Source: Clostridium sp. CAG:1024 (GTDB taxonomy: Bacteria > Bacillota > Clostridia > Christensenellales > CAG-138). From it: DNA of 16,093 nt. Each line of letters opens with the position of its first letter. Position 1 is the stretch's first letter. The translations under genes and the position numbers were made by a program. The notes below the pieces were generated by a model. The model worked only from the letters and a program-made list of their open reading frames with translations, made no database searches and was not told the origin of the DNA. The DNA is taken from assembly GCA_000432015.1 (NCBI GenBank), contig HF985406.1, positions 11,258-27,350 of the forward strand, in the 5' to 3' direction. Below, one piece after another: positions 1 to 5,877 of the stretch.

Positions 1-366
1 CCGGAAACGACACGGGGAAACAACTACGACCTGTCGGGCGCATACCCGATCGACCTGATCGATCTGCTGCGCATCCTTGCGGACGAACTGGGCAAACACA
101 CAAGATTTGTCACGGTGCCGTTCTTCCTTGCCTATGCAGGGGCTTGGGCGCTGTATCTTCTGACGTTTGCAAAGCTCGATCTCAGGGAAAAGGTGCAGCG
201 GCTCGTTGAACCCCGCGCCTATACGCACGCGGCGGCGTCGCGGGATTTCGGCTACGCGCCGATGGATCTTGAGGCGGGGCTCCGGCAGGAGGTCCGGGCA
301 TGTCGGACGCAATGGCGGATCGAAAAAGAACACCGCGCCGCGCGGAATCGCGGCAAACGGAGGTAG
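1..366 (+). CDS. NAD-dependent epimerase/dehydratase family protein, C-terminal end (partial)
   Basis: The frame is open from the left edge to a TAG at 364-366, so only the last 121 residues are visible and the start lies outside the window. The remnant reads like the C-terminal substrate-binding half of an extended short-chain dehydrogenase of the nucleoside-diphosphate-sugar epimerase type. It has a 'NNYDLSGAYPIDLIDLLRIL' stretch, then a hydrophobic 'VPFFLAYAGAWALYLL' segment, then the characteristic closing 'FGYAPMDLEAGLRQEV'. The Rossmann fold and the YxxxK active site would be upstream, so neither substrate nor catalytic competence can be judged. A basic tail (about 20 residues rich in R and K) follows the family motif. 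The GGAGG of the next gene overlaps the stop region, so the two are probably one transcript with coupled translation. Confidence 0.75.
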   Translation, partial: PETTRGNNYDLSGAYPIDLIDLLRILADELGKHTRFVTVPFFLAYAGAWALYLLTFAKLDLREKVQRLVEPRAYTHAAASRDFGYAPMDLEAGLRQEVRACRTQWRIEKEHRAARNRGKRR

Positions 367-371
367 GATCG

Positions 372-1538
372 ATGCAGAACATGATAGCGTATGCCGGAAC
401 AGAACTGCGCACATTTTTGGAACTCCCGTTTTCCGAGGTGGACAGCCTTGTGCTGGCGCAGCTTTCCTATGAGAAATTTGAGCGGCTCCCCAAAGGGCTG
501 TTCGACTGCGCGAACCCGGTCACGATCGCCGAGCTGAACAAAGCGGAGCTGTTTCACGACCTGTTCACCGGCGTCCGCGACGAGCCGGACAACCGCGCGC
601 TCTTTGCGGCGCTTGCTGCGAGCCCGCACTTCAGAGAGATCAGGATCTGCGCGGTCGAGAGCCGGTTCGTGCCGGAGCAGGCGCAGCAGTTTTTTGCCAT
701 GACCTGCATGCTTCCGGACGGAAGCCTGTATTTGGCGTATCGCGGCACGGACTCAACGCTCGTCGGCTGGAAAGAAGACGTGAACATGGCGTTTCTCACC
801 GTGCCGTCGCAGCAGGAGAGCGCAAGGTATCTTTCCCGCATGGCTGCCCGTTTCCCGGCGGCCCGGCTGCGCGTCGGCGGCCATTCCAAGGGCGGGAACC
901 TCGCCGTTTATGCCGCCATGTGCGCGGAGAGCGGCGTGCAGGCGCGGCTGCTTGCCGCATACAGCCACGACGGACCGGGGTTCCGCGAGGGAATGCTGCA
1001 GTCCGACGGCTACAGGGCCGTCTGCGGACGCGTGTACAAAACGCTGCCGCAATCCTCGGTGATCGGGATGCTGCTCGAACATCAGGAGGTATATCGCGTG
1101 GTCGTGAGCAACCGCTTTGGACTCATGCAGCACGATCCGTTTTCGTGGGAGATCGACGGTTCCGATTTTCACATGGCGGAACAATTGACGGACAGCGCCA
1201 GTCTGGTGAACGAAACGCTGCACGATTGGATCTGCACGCTCTCGGACGAAAAGCGCGCTCTGTTTGTGGACGCACTGTTCTCCGTGCTCGAGTCCACGGG
1301 CGCGACCACAACAAAGGAGCTGTCCGCAGCGTGGCTGCGTGAGGCGCCCGCCGTGCTTGCCGCGATCAAAGGGCTCGACGAGGAAACGACGGCCTTCCTG
1401 CTGGAAACGCTCAAACAGCTCGGCGCGCTCTATATGCATAACATGAACGTGCGCATCCCGCGTCTGCCGGCATTGGGGCATAAGCCGGGAGCGCAGGCGG
1501 ATAAGTCCGAGCAGCGGGAAAAGATGGCGGAGAACTGA
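372..1538 (+). CDS. DUF2974 (Mbeg1-like) alpha/beta-hydrolase-fold protein
   Basis: This 388-residue protein matches the DUF2974 family of Firmicutes, which are lipase-like alpha/beta hydrolases of unproven substrate. Diagnostic signs are 'PFSEVDSLVLAQLSY' near residues 19-33, 'YRGTDSTLVGWKEDVNMAF' at about 123-141, the nucleophile-elbow motif G-H-S-K-G at 170-174 (Ser172 the likely nucleophile), and 'HDGPGF' at about 199-204. There is no signal peptide, so it is probably cytoplasmic. An in-frame ATG at 300 would give a 24-residue extension overlapping the preceding gene. I chose ATG 372 because GGAGG at 359-363 sits eight bases upstream and family homology starts there. It converges on the MATE gene with only nine bases between stops and no clear terminator. 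Family is confident; the reaction is unknown. Confidence 0.85.
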   Translation: MQNMIAYAGTELRTFLELPFSEVDSLVLAQLSYEKFERLPKGLFDCANPVTIAELNKAELFHDLFTGVRDEPDNRALFAALAASPHFREIRICAVESRFVPEQAQQFFAMTCMLPDGSLYLAYRGTDSTLVGWKEDVNMAFLTVPSQQESARYLSRMAARFPAARLRVGGHSKGGNLAVYAAMCAESGVQARLLAAYSHDGPGFREGMLQSDGYRAVCGRVYKTLPQSSVIGMLLEHQEVYRVVVSNRFGLMQHDPFSWEIDGSDFHMAEQLTDSASLVNETLHDWICTLSDEKRALFVDALFSVLESTGATTTKELSAAWLREAPAVLAAIKGLDEETTAFLLETLKQLGALYMHNMNVRIPRLPALGHKPGAQADKSEQREKMAEN

Positions 1539-1547
1539 ACGGGGCGT

Positions 1548-1775
1548 TCACGCGGTCTGTTTCACGATCGGAGTGCCTTCTTCACGCAATTCCCGGTAGG
1601 TCTTCACAATGATCGCCGTTGAGATGCAAAAGGTCAGAACGTCCGAAACCGGCATGGAATACAGCACGCCGTCCAGACCGAAGAACAAGGGCAGCAGCAG
1701 CGCAAACCTCACGCCGAACACCACCTCTCGGAACATGGACAGCAGCGTGGAGGCAAGCGCTCTGCCGGCTCTGCC
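1548..1775 (-). pseudogene. Detached C-terminal end of the MATE transporter (frameshift)
   Basis: In the neighbouring minus-strand frame, codons from about 1775 down to the TGA at 1548-1550 read 'GRALASTLLSMFREVVFGVR', then 'FALLLPLFFGLDGVLYSMPV', then 'SDVLTFCISTAIIVKTYREL' and a short tail. This is the expected last helices and C terminus of a MATE protein and continues the upstream frame directly. It has no start site of its own and should be read as part of the gene at 1709-2968. The break lies at 1759-1775, where the 8-mer GCTCTGCC occurs twice with a 9-base period. Confidence 0.8.
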
Positions 1776-2968
1776 TGCAAATAAATGAAGCAGGCCTTAT
1801 TGATGCAGGCGGGAACCATCATGCAGAGATAGATGCGGAACGCTTTGACTGCAAAGTCAGTATAGTAGACGCTCTCGTTGGCCGCACCGAAAATCGCGAT
1901 GAGATGCCGGGGGAAGCCCTCCGCCAAAATAAGCGCCAGCGCGCCCACCAGCGCTTCAGCCGTCAGCAGCTTTGTAAACAGCGCTCGGACACGGAGCGTT
2001 TTTCCTGCGCCCATGTTGTAGCCGACGATGGGGATGCAGCCTGCGGCCATGCCGACGACGACGGAGATCACGATCTGGAAAAATTTCATGACAATACCGA
2101 CGACCGCCATCGGGATCTGCGCATACTGCGCCTGCCCGAAAACGACGTCCAAAGCGCCGTATTTGCGCAGCATGTTATTGATCGTCGCCATTGCAGCCAC
2201 AAGACTGATCTGGGAGAGAAAACTGGTGACGCCCAGCGTCAGCGTTCGAGTGCAAACGCCCCCGTGCAATGCAAAGTCGGCGGATGCGGGCTTGATGCGC
2301 TTCATGTGCAGCAGATACCAGACGGCAAACGCGGCCGTCACGAGCTGCCCGATGACCGTTGCGGCAGCCGCGCCCAGCATGCCCCACTTGAAACAAAAGA
2401 TAAATACCGGGTCGAGGATGATATTGGCGACTGCGCCCGCCAAAGTGGAGATCATGGCAAACGTTGGGCTTCCGTCCGCACGGATGATGGGATTTATGGC
2501 CTGGCCGAACATATAAAACGGAATGCCCAGCGCGATGTAAAAGAAATACTCCTTTGCAAGGCGGAAGGTCTCCGCGTTGACCGTACCGCCGAACATCGCA
2601 AGAATGCCGTCCGCAAAACCCAAATACAGCACAGTCAGAACAAGGCTTCCGGCCGTGACCAGCACGACGGCGTTGCCGACGCTGCGCCTTGCTGCATCGG
2701 GTTTGCTGCGGCCCAGCGCCATGCTGACAAAGGCGCAGCAGCCGTCGCCCACCATGACCGCAATCGCCAAGGCCACCACTGTCAGCGGAAACACGACCGT
2801 ATTGGCTGCGTTGCCGTAAGAGCCGAGATAGCTTGCGTTGGCGATCAAGATCTGGTCAACGATGTTGTAGAGCGCACCCACCAGCAGGGAGATACTGCAG
2901 GGCACGGCATATTGCCGCATGAGCTTGCCGACAGGCTCCGTCCCCCAAAATTGATTCCCGTGATCCAT
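1709..2968 (-). CDS. MATE family multidrug efflux transporter, main frame of a frame-broken gene
   Basis: An inner-membrane cation-coupled drug/metabolite exporter of the MATE family. The frame opens with the usual 'GTEPVGKLMRQYAVPCSISLLVGALYNIVDQILIA' type helix 1 and contains many hydrophobic helices, 'VGDGCCAFVSMALGR' and 'IPIVGYNMGAGK' motifs. Homology runs to about residue 398 ('CINKACFIYLQ'), then the reading turns into 21 unrelated Cys/Pro/Arg-rich residues before TGA. The missing end is encoded one frame away at 1548 to about 1775. Rejoined, the protein would be about 470 residues, normal for the family. ATG 2968 is preceded by an AGGTG-type site about ten bases away, and a strong promoter lies at 3158-3186. 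Either the strain carries a pseudogene or the break is a sequence error; the substrate cannot be predicted. Confidence 0.85.
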   Translation of the reverse strand: MDHGNQFWGTEPVGKLMRQYAVPCSISLLVGALYNIVDQILIANASYLGSYGNAANTVVFPLTVVALAIAVMVGDGCCAFVSMALGRSKPDAARRSVGNAVVLVTAGSLVLTVLYLGFADGILAMFGGTVNAETFRLAKEYFFYIALGIPFYMFGQAINPIIRADGSPTFAMISTLAGAVANIILDPVFIFCFKWGMLGAAAATVIGQLVTAAFAVWYLLHMKRIKPASADFALHGGVCTRTLTLGVTSFLSQISLVAAMATINNMLRKYGALDVVFGQAQYAQIPMAVVGIVMKFFQIVISVVVGMAAGCIPIVGYNMGAGKTLRVRALFTKLLTAEALVGALALILAEGFPRHLIAIFGAANESVYYTDFAVKAFRIYLCMMVPACINKACFIYLQAEPAERLPPRCCPCSERWCSA

Positions 2969-3338
2969 AAAAACACACCTGTCTTTCCCCCCAAAAATAA
3001 GAAACGCGCAGGCCCGTCAAATCTGGACTTACGCATTTCTGCTGCGCGATTCGCATATGGAACTTGCAGGTGCCGCACGGGCGCTCCCGCGTTTCCGAAA
3101 AAAAGCGCGGCGGTTCTGCAACCGGATTTACGCAGAAACGCCACACGCTGTAAGCACATTATAGCGGAATCGGGCGAGAATTTCAAACGGAAATTTCAAG
3201 AGACATTTAAGAAACAGTTTGCAGATAAGCGAAAAGGACAGGAAAAGCACAGAGGGAGCGCTGCCGGAAGCTTCGAATTCTCGGTCTTCTTTGTGAAAGG
3301 CAAGGCGGACGTTCTCTGCCGGGAAGAAAGGACGCGCT
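2969..3338. other. Non-coding interval between the MATE gene and the small basic-protein gene
   Basis: About 370 bases without a convincing gene; the frames open across it are low-complexity translations without ribosome binding sites. It holds the MATE promoter (3158-3186) and, leftward of that, about 180 bases of predicted MATE mRNA leader. The leader contains a run of seven T (minus strand, about 3098-3104) after a weak GC-rich hairpin (CGGTT/AACCG), but I could not recognise a known riboswitch or T-box in it. The part right of 3186 shows no recognisable signal. Confidence 0.5.
3158..3186 (-). promoter_or_regulatory. Sigma-A type promoter for the MATE gene
   Basis: On the minus strand TTGAAA (3186-3181) is followed after exactly 17 bases by a perfect TATAAT (3163-3158). 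This is the best vegetative promoter match seen in the window. Transcription would start near 3151 and leave a leader of roughly 180 bases before the MATE ATG at 2968, unusually long for this window. Confidence 0.75.
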
Positions 3339-3596
3339 TCATGCACGGCCGGCGCGTTGCAAATCGGGAAAACGCAGGTGCAGAGATGCGGTCCCGGCAA
3401 ACCGCGCAGGAAAAGAAAGATCCCCGCTGCCGCTGTCGTCATAACGGAACGGGGATCTCTTTCTGCTGTAACGCTTTTTGCTCTCGACGCGCTGCGTCAC
3501 CGGACGGAGCGTCCAAGCGGTGCGCCGCTTTGCGTCCTCGGCGCGTTTTTGCCGCTTTCCGAGCTTTTCGTAGGGGATGAACCGTTGTTTCTTCAT
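3339..3596 (-). CDS. Small basic protein of unknown function
   Basis: An 85-residue frame starting at ATG 3596 with an AAAGGA site about 12 bases upstream. The first 48 residues are strongly basic and hydrophilic: 'MKKQRFIPYEKLGKRQKRAE', then 'KRRTAWTLRPVTQRVESKKR', then 'YSRKR'. From general familiarity, short 'IPYEKL.K..QR' proteins with a '.PVT' and 'K.Y.RK' pattern occur as uncharacterised proteins in Clostridia, which is why I call it. The last third (from about residue 49) is less protein-like and overlaps a hairpin with a T-rich tract at 3407-3458, so the true end may be earlier or the 3' part may have drifted. It follows the phosphatase gene by 64 bases in the same direction. A nucleic-acid-binding role would be a guess. 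Confidence 0.5.
   Translation of the reverse strand: MKKQRFIPYEKLGKRQKRAEDAKRRTAWTLRPVTQRVESKKRYSRKRSPFRYDDSGSGDLSFPARFAGTASLHLRFPDLQRAGRA
3407..3458 (-). terminator. Possible intrinsic terminator inside the 3' part of the small basic-protein frame
   Basis: A perfect 9-bp stem (AGATCCCCG at 3418-3426 with CGGGGATCT at 3450-3458), a 23-base loop, and on the minus strand a TTTCTTTTCC tract just after the stem. It would end transcripts coming from tRNA-Ala and the phosphatase. It lies about 70 bases before the stop of the small frame it overlaps, so one of the two calls may be wrong. The long loop lowers confidence. Confidence 0.4.
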
Positions 3597-3660
3597 CGTG
3601 CTGTAGATCCTTTCTGCTTTGAATCGCATTCGAGCTGCCCGCGCAGGGGATGCAGGCGGA

Positions 3661-4119
3661 TCAGTCCGTTCCGAGCGCGGCGAGAAGGCCGAGACAGCCC
3701 GCCCGCACATCGCGAAATGTCGCCTCAAAGTCGCCCGTATACCAAGGATCCGCGACCTCATCCTCGGGCCGCCCGGCATACGCGAGCAACAAGCAGATCT
3801 TGCTTTCCGGGTCGCGGCCTGCAATGCGGCGCATATTGGCGAGATTTCTGTGATCCATGCCGATCAGGAGGTCGAATCCGTCATAATCCGCACGAGTCAT
3901 TTGCCGCGCCGTATGATCGCCGCTGGGAATACCGTGCGCCGCGAGCGTGCGTTTTGCGGGCGGATAGATGGGGTTGCCCAATTCCTCCCTGCTTGTTGCG
4001 GCGGAATCAATGAAATAGGATCGCGCGGCGCCCGCCTCCTTGACCAAATGGCGCATGACGGCCTCCGCCATGGGACTGCGGCAAATATTGCCGTGGCAAA
4101 CGAACAGGATGCGGTTCAT
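3661..4119 (-). CDS. Low-molecular-weight protein-tyrosine phosphatase
   Basis: A 152-residue cytoplasmic phosphatase of the LMW-PTP/arsenate-reductase fold, hydrolysing phosphotyrosine (or phosphoarginine in some Firmicutes members). The P-loop CX5RS is at the N terminus: Cys8, Arg14, Ser15 in 'FVCHGNICRSPMAEA'. The general-acid loop 'DPWYTGDF' supplies Asp124. Length is typical. I chose ATG 4119 because GGAGG lies eight bases upstream and the P-loop follows at once; a longer open frame upstream runs through the tRNA gene and is not coding. The gene lies 80-120 bases downstream of tRNA-Ala and its terminator, with no promoter obvious in between, and 64 bases before the small basic-protein gene. 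No kinase or capsule genes flank it, so the substrate is unknown. Confidence 0.93.
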   Translation of the reverse strand: MNRILFVCHGNICRSPMAEAVMRHLVKEAGAARSYFIDSAATSREELGNPIYPPAKRTLAAHGIPSGDHTARQMTRADYDGFDLLIGMDHRNLANMRRIAGRDPESKICLLLAYAGRPEDEVADPWYTGDFEATFRDVRAGCLGLLAALGTD

Positions 4120-4200
4120 GCACAAAACCTCCGATGCTGTGGTGACGCCGGGCGAAACCGTGCCGCGGCCGTCTTGACCTGCGAACGACACTCCGCCGCA

Positions 4201-4233
4201 TAGCAAAAGACTCACCGAAACGGTGAGCCTTGC
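4201..4233 (-). terminator. Terminator after tRNA-Ala
   Basis: CTCACCG (4211-4217) and CGGTGAG (4221-4227) form a perfect 7-bp stem with an AAA/TTT triloop, extendable by GCAA/TTGC further out. On the minus strand the stem is followed by TCTTTTGC. It starts only a few bases after the CCA end of the tRNA. Confidence 0.7.
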
Positions 4234-4236
4234 TTT

Positions 4237-4312
4237 TGGTGGAGCATACCGGATTCGAACCGGTGACCTCAACATTGCGAACGTTGCGCGCTACCAACTG
4301 TGCTAATGCCCC
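4237..4312 (-). tRNA. tRNA-Ala (anticodon CGC)
   Basis: The minus strand from 4312 to 4237 folds as a full cloverleaf of 76 nt with an encoded CCA. The acceptor stem is GGGGCAT/ATGCTCC and has the G3-U70 wobble pair that marks alanine tRNAs. The anticodon stem is CAACG/TGTTG with loop TTCGCAA, giving anticodon CGC, which reads GCG. The T arm is ACCGG/CCGGT with loop TTCGAAT. The D stem (GCAC/GCGC) has one A12-C23 mismatch. GCG is frequent in the neighbouring genes, which fits a dedicated CGC isoacceptor in a GC-rich genome. Confidence 0.95.
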
Positions 4313-4325
4313 ACGCGCAAGAACT

Positions 4326-4354
4326 ATCATACAACAAACCGAGAGAAAATGCAA
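4326..4354 (-). promoter_or_regulatory. Promoter for tRNA-Ala
   Basis: Minus-strand TTGCAT (4354-4349), 17 bases, TATGAT (4331-4326). The -10 ends 13 bases before the first base of the tRNA, a normal distance for a short 5' leader removed by RNase P. Confidence 0.65.
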
Positions 4355-4395
4355 GACCCCAATTCGGACAAATTTCAATGCTGCGGCCAGAAATT

Positions 4396-5139
4396 TCAAA
4401 GCGAGCTGCCGCCGTCCACACAGAGCACCTGCCCGGTGATGAAGCGCGCCGTATCCAGCAGCAGAAACTGCGCGGCATCCGCGATGTCCTCCGGACGGCC
4501 CAGCGTCTCCAGCGGGATGTCCCGCCGGATCGCATCCTGCGAGGCTGCATCGAACGCGGCGTTCATCTCCGTCGGCACAAAGCCCGGCGCGATGCAGTTG
4601 ACGCGGACGCCGGAAGGGGCGAGCTCTTTTGCAAGCGCGCGGGTAAAGCCGCCGAGCGCAGCCTTTGACGCGGAATACGGCACCTCGCACGAGCCGCCGA
4701 TCACGCCGAAATACGAGGAAATGCAGACGATGCTGCCGCGCTTTTTCGCAACCATGTCCGGGACGACGGCTTGCGCCGTGAGCATCGCGCCGAGCGTATT
4801 CACCTCAAGCACGCGGGAAATCTCCGCCAGCGTGCAGTCTGTGAGGAGTTTCTGCGGCAGGGCGACGCCCGCGTTCAGCACAAGCCCCTCGACCGGACCG
4901 AAGTATGCGTGAATCTCGGAGAGCATACGGGATACGTCCGCTGCGCTCGACACATCGCCGCATACGCCCATGACGGAGCAGCCGCGCGTCCTGAGCGTAT
5001 CCAGCTGCGCCCGAAGCGCAGAGACGCGTTCTCTGCAATGCAGCACGACCCGATGCCCGTCCAGCGCAAAGCGTTCCGCGATGGCTAAGCCGATGCCGCG
5101 CGACGAGCCCGTGACCCAGATCGTCAGCTTTCGGTTCAT
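4396..5139 (-). CDS. Short-chain dehydrogenase/reductase (FabG-like)
   Basis: A 247-residue classical SDR, NAD(P)H-dependent, most like 3-oxoacyl-ACP reductases. The cofactor motif TGSSRGIG is at residues 10-17 and 'NAG' at 89-91. The catalytic tetrad is visible: Asn114, Ser142, Tyr155 and Lys159 ('YSASK'). The C terminus 'ITGQVLCVDGG' is typical. The start ATG overlaps the stop of the DUF2238-like gene by four bases (ATGA), and GAGGAGG precedes it, so translation is coupled. There is no acyl carrier protein or other fatty-acid gene nearby, so a housekeeping FabG role is not supported by context; it may reduce another carbonyl substrate. No clear terminator follows before the tRNA promoter. 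Confidence 0.9.
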   Translation of the reverse strand: MNRKLTIWVTGSSRGIGLAIAERFALDGHRVVLHCRERVSALRAQLDTLRTRGCSVMGVCGDVSSAADVSRMLSEIHAYFGPVEGLVLNAGVALPQKLLTDCTLAEISRVLEVNTLGAMLTAQAVVPDMVAKKRGSIVCISSYFGVIGGSCEVPYSASKAALGGFTRALAKELAPSGVRVNCIAPGFVPTEMNAAFDAASQDAIRRDIPLETLGRPEDIADAAQFLLLDTARFITGQVLCVDGGSSL

Positions 5140-5834
5140 ACCGCGGCGTCCTCCTCGTTCGGCGCCGCCTTCTTCTTCATTGTCAGCGCGCCGACCACGG
5201 AGACGATGAGCGCGCCGAGCGCATCGGTGATGATGTCCTCCATGGTGTCGCGGAGCGCCTCATGTCCGATGAGCAGCGTGCCGTCCTCAAGGCGGAATTT
5301 CTGCATGTTCATGCCGAGCAGACCGTCAAAGGAAAACTCATAAATCTCCCAAAGCGCGCCCATGGCGATGGCAAAGCAGAACGCAAACAGCCCGACAAAC
5401 AGGGGACTGAGCTGTACATGCGTCCTCTTGGAATCGTTCAGAATGGATACGAGCGAAAAACCGAGCGAGCCGAGCATCATGGCGGAGAAGCCGTGCAGGA
5501 AAGTGTCCCACTGCGGAATGACATAGAAGAAGCTGCGGACTTCGCCGAGATAGATCGCGCAATAGAGAAAGATGAAATACATCACATAGATGTAGTTCGG
5601 CACGGTGATGCGCAGGCGCTTTTCCAGCAGCGCCGGCAGGAACATCACGACGAGCCCCAGCAGGCATTGCGTGAGCATGAGCAGGTAATCGCTGCGCAGC
5701 CGCGTTCCCTCCGGAACGGGTTCAGAGACCTCCGGCGCGGTAAAGGCCATATAGGCGGAAAAGCCGATGGAGAGCAGCAGCGTAATGAACAGGATCCAGC
5801 CGAGAATCAGCTTCGCTTTGTCGTGTTTTTTCAT
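5136..5834 (-). CDS. DUF2238/YjdF-like polytopic membrane protein
   Basis: A 232-residue protein with about six predicted membrane helices (roughly residues 9-31, 50-69, 78-97, 115-132, 146-163 and 203-218). Conserved-looking polar residues sit at helix ends: 'PQWDTFLHGFSA' (Asp110, His114), 'GALWEIYEFSFD' (Glu163, Glu166, Asp170) and 'DTMEDIITDALGA' (Asp196, Asp200, Asp204). This pattern resembles the DUF2238/YjdF family of unknown function. An AAAGGAG lies 14 bases before ATG 5834, rather far; a CTG six bases upstream of the ATG would be better spaced, so the start may be two codons longer. It begins 43 bases after the stop of lipoprotein copy 1 and overlaps the SDR gene by four bases, suggesting one operon. 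Confidence 0.75.
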   Translation of the reverse strand: MKKHDKAKLILGWILFITLLLSIGFSAYMAFTAPEVSEPVPEGTRLRSDYLLMLTQCLLGLVVMFLPALLEKRLRITVPNYIYVMYFIFLYCAIYLGEVRSFFYVIPQWDTFLHGFSAMMLGSLGFSLVSILNDSKRTHVQLSPLFVGLFAFCFAIAMGALWEIYEFSFDGLLGMNMQKFRLEDGTLLIGHEALRDTMEDIITDALGALIVSVVGALTMKKKAAPNEEDAAV

Positions 5835-5877
5835 GGGGTGCAGGGGTACTCCTTTCGGTGAGATCGGGGCCGGAACG

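Noticed and set aside
753..1481. Minus-strand open frame of about 240 codons
   Set aside because: Lies wholly inside the DUF2974 gene on the other strand, which has clear motifs and a ribosome binding site.
1619..3580. Very long open frame on the plus strand (about 650 codons)
   Set aside because: It is antisense to the MATE gene; the translation is His/Arg/Asp-rich without family motifs. It reflects the GC-rich codon pattern of the opposite strand.
4120..4275. N-terminal extension of the tyrosine phosphatase
   Set aside because: The open frame continues upstream through the tRNA terminator and into the tRNA gene; the P-loop and ribosome binding site place the start at 4119.
4355..4396. Terminator after the short-chain dehydrogenase gene
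   Set aside because: Only two direct AAATTT repeats are present; no stable hairpin with a T tract was found.
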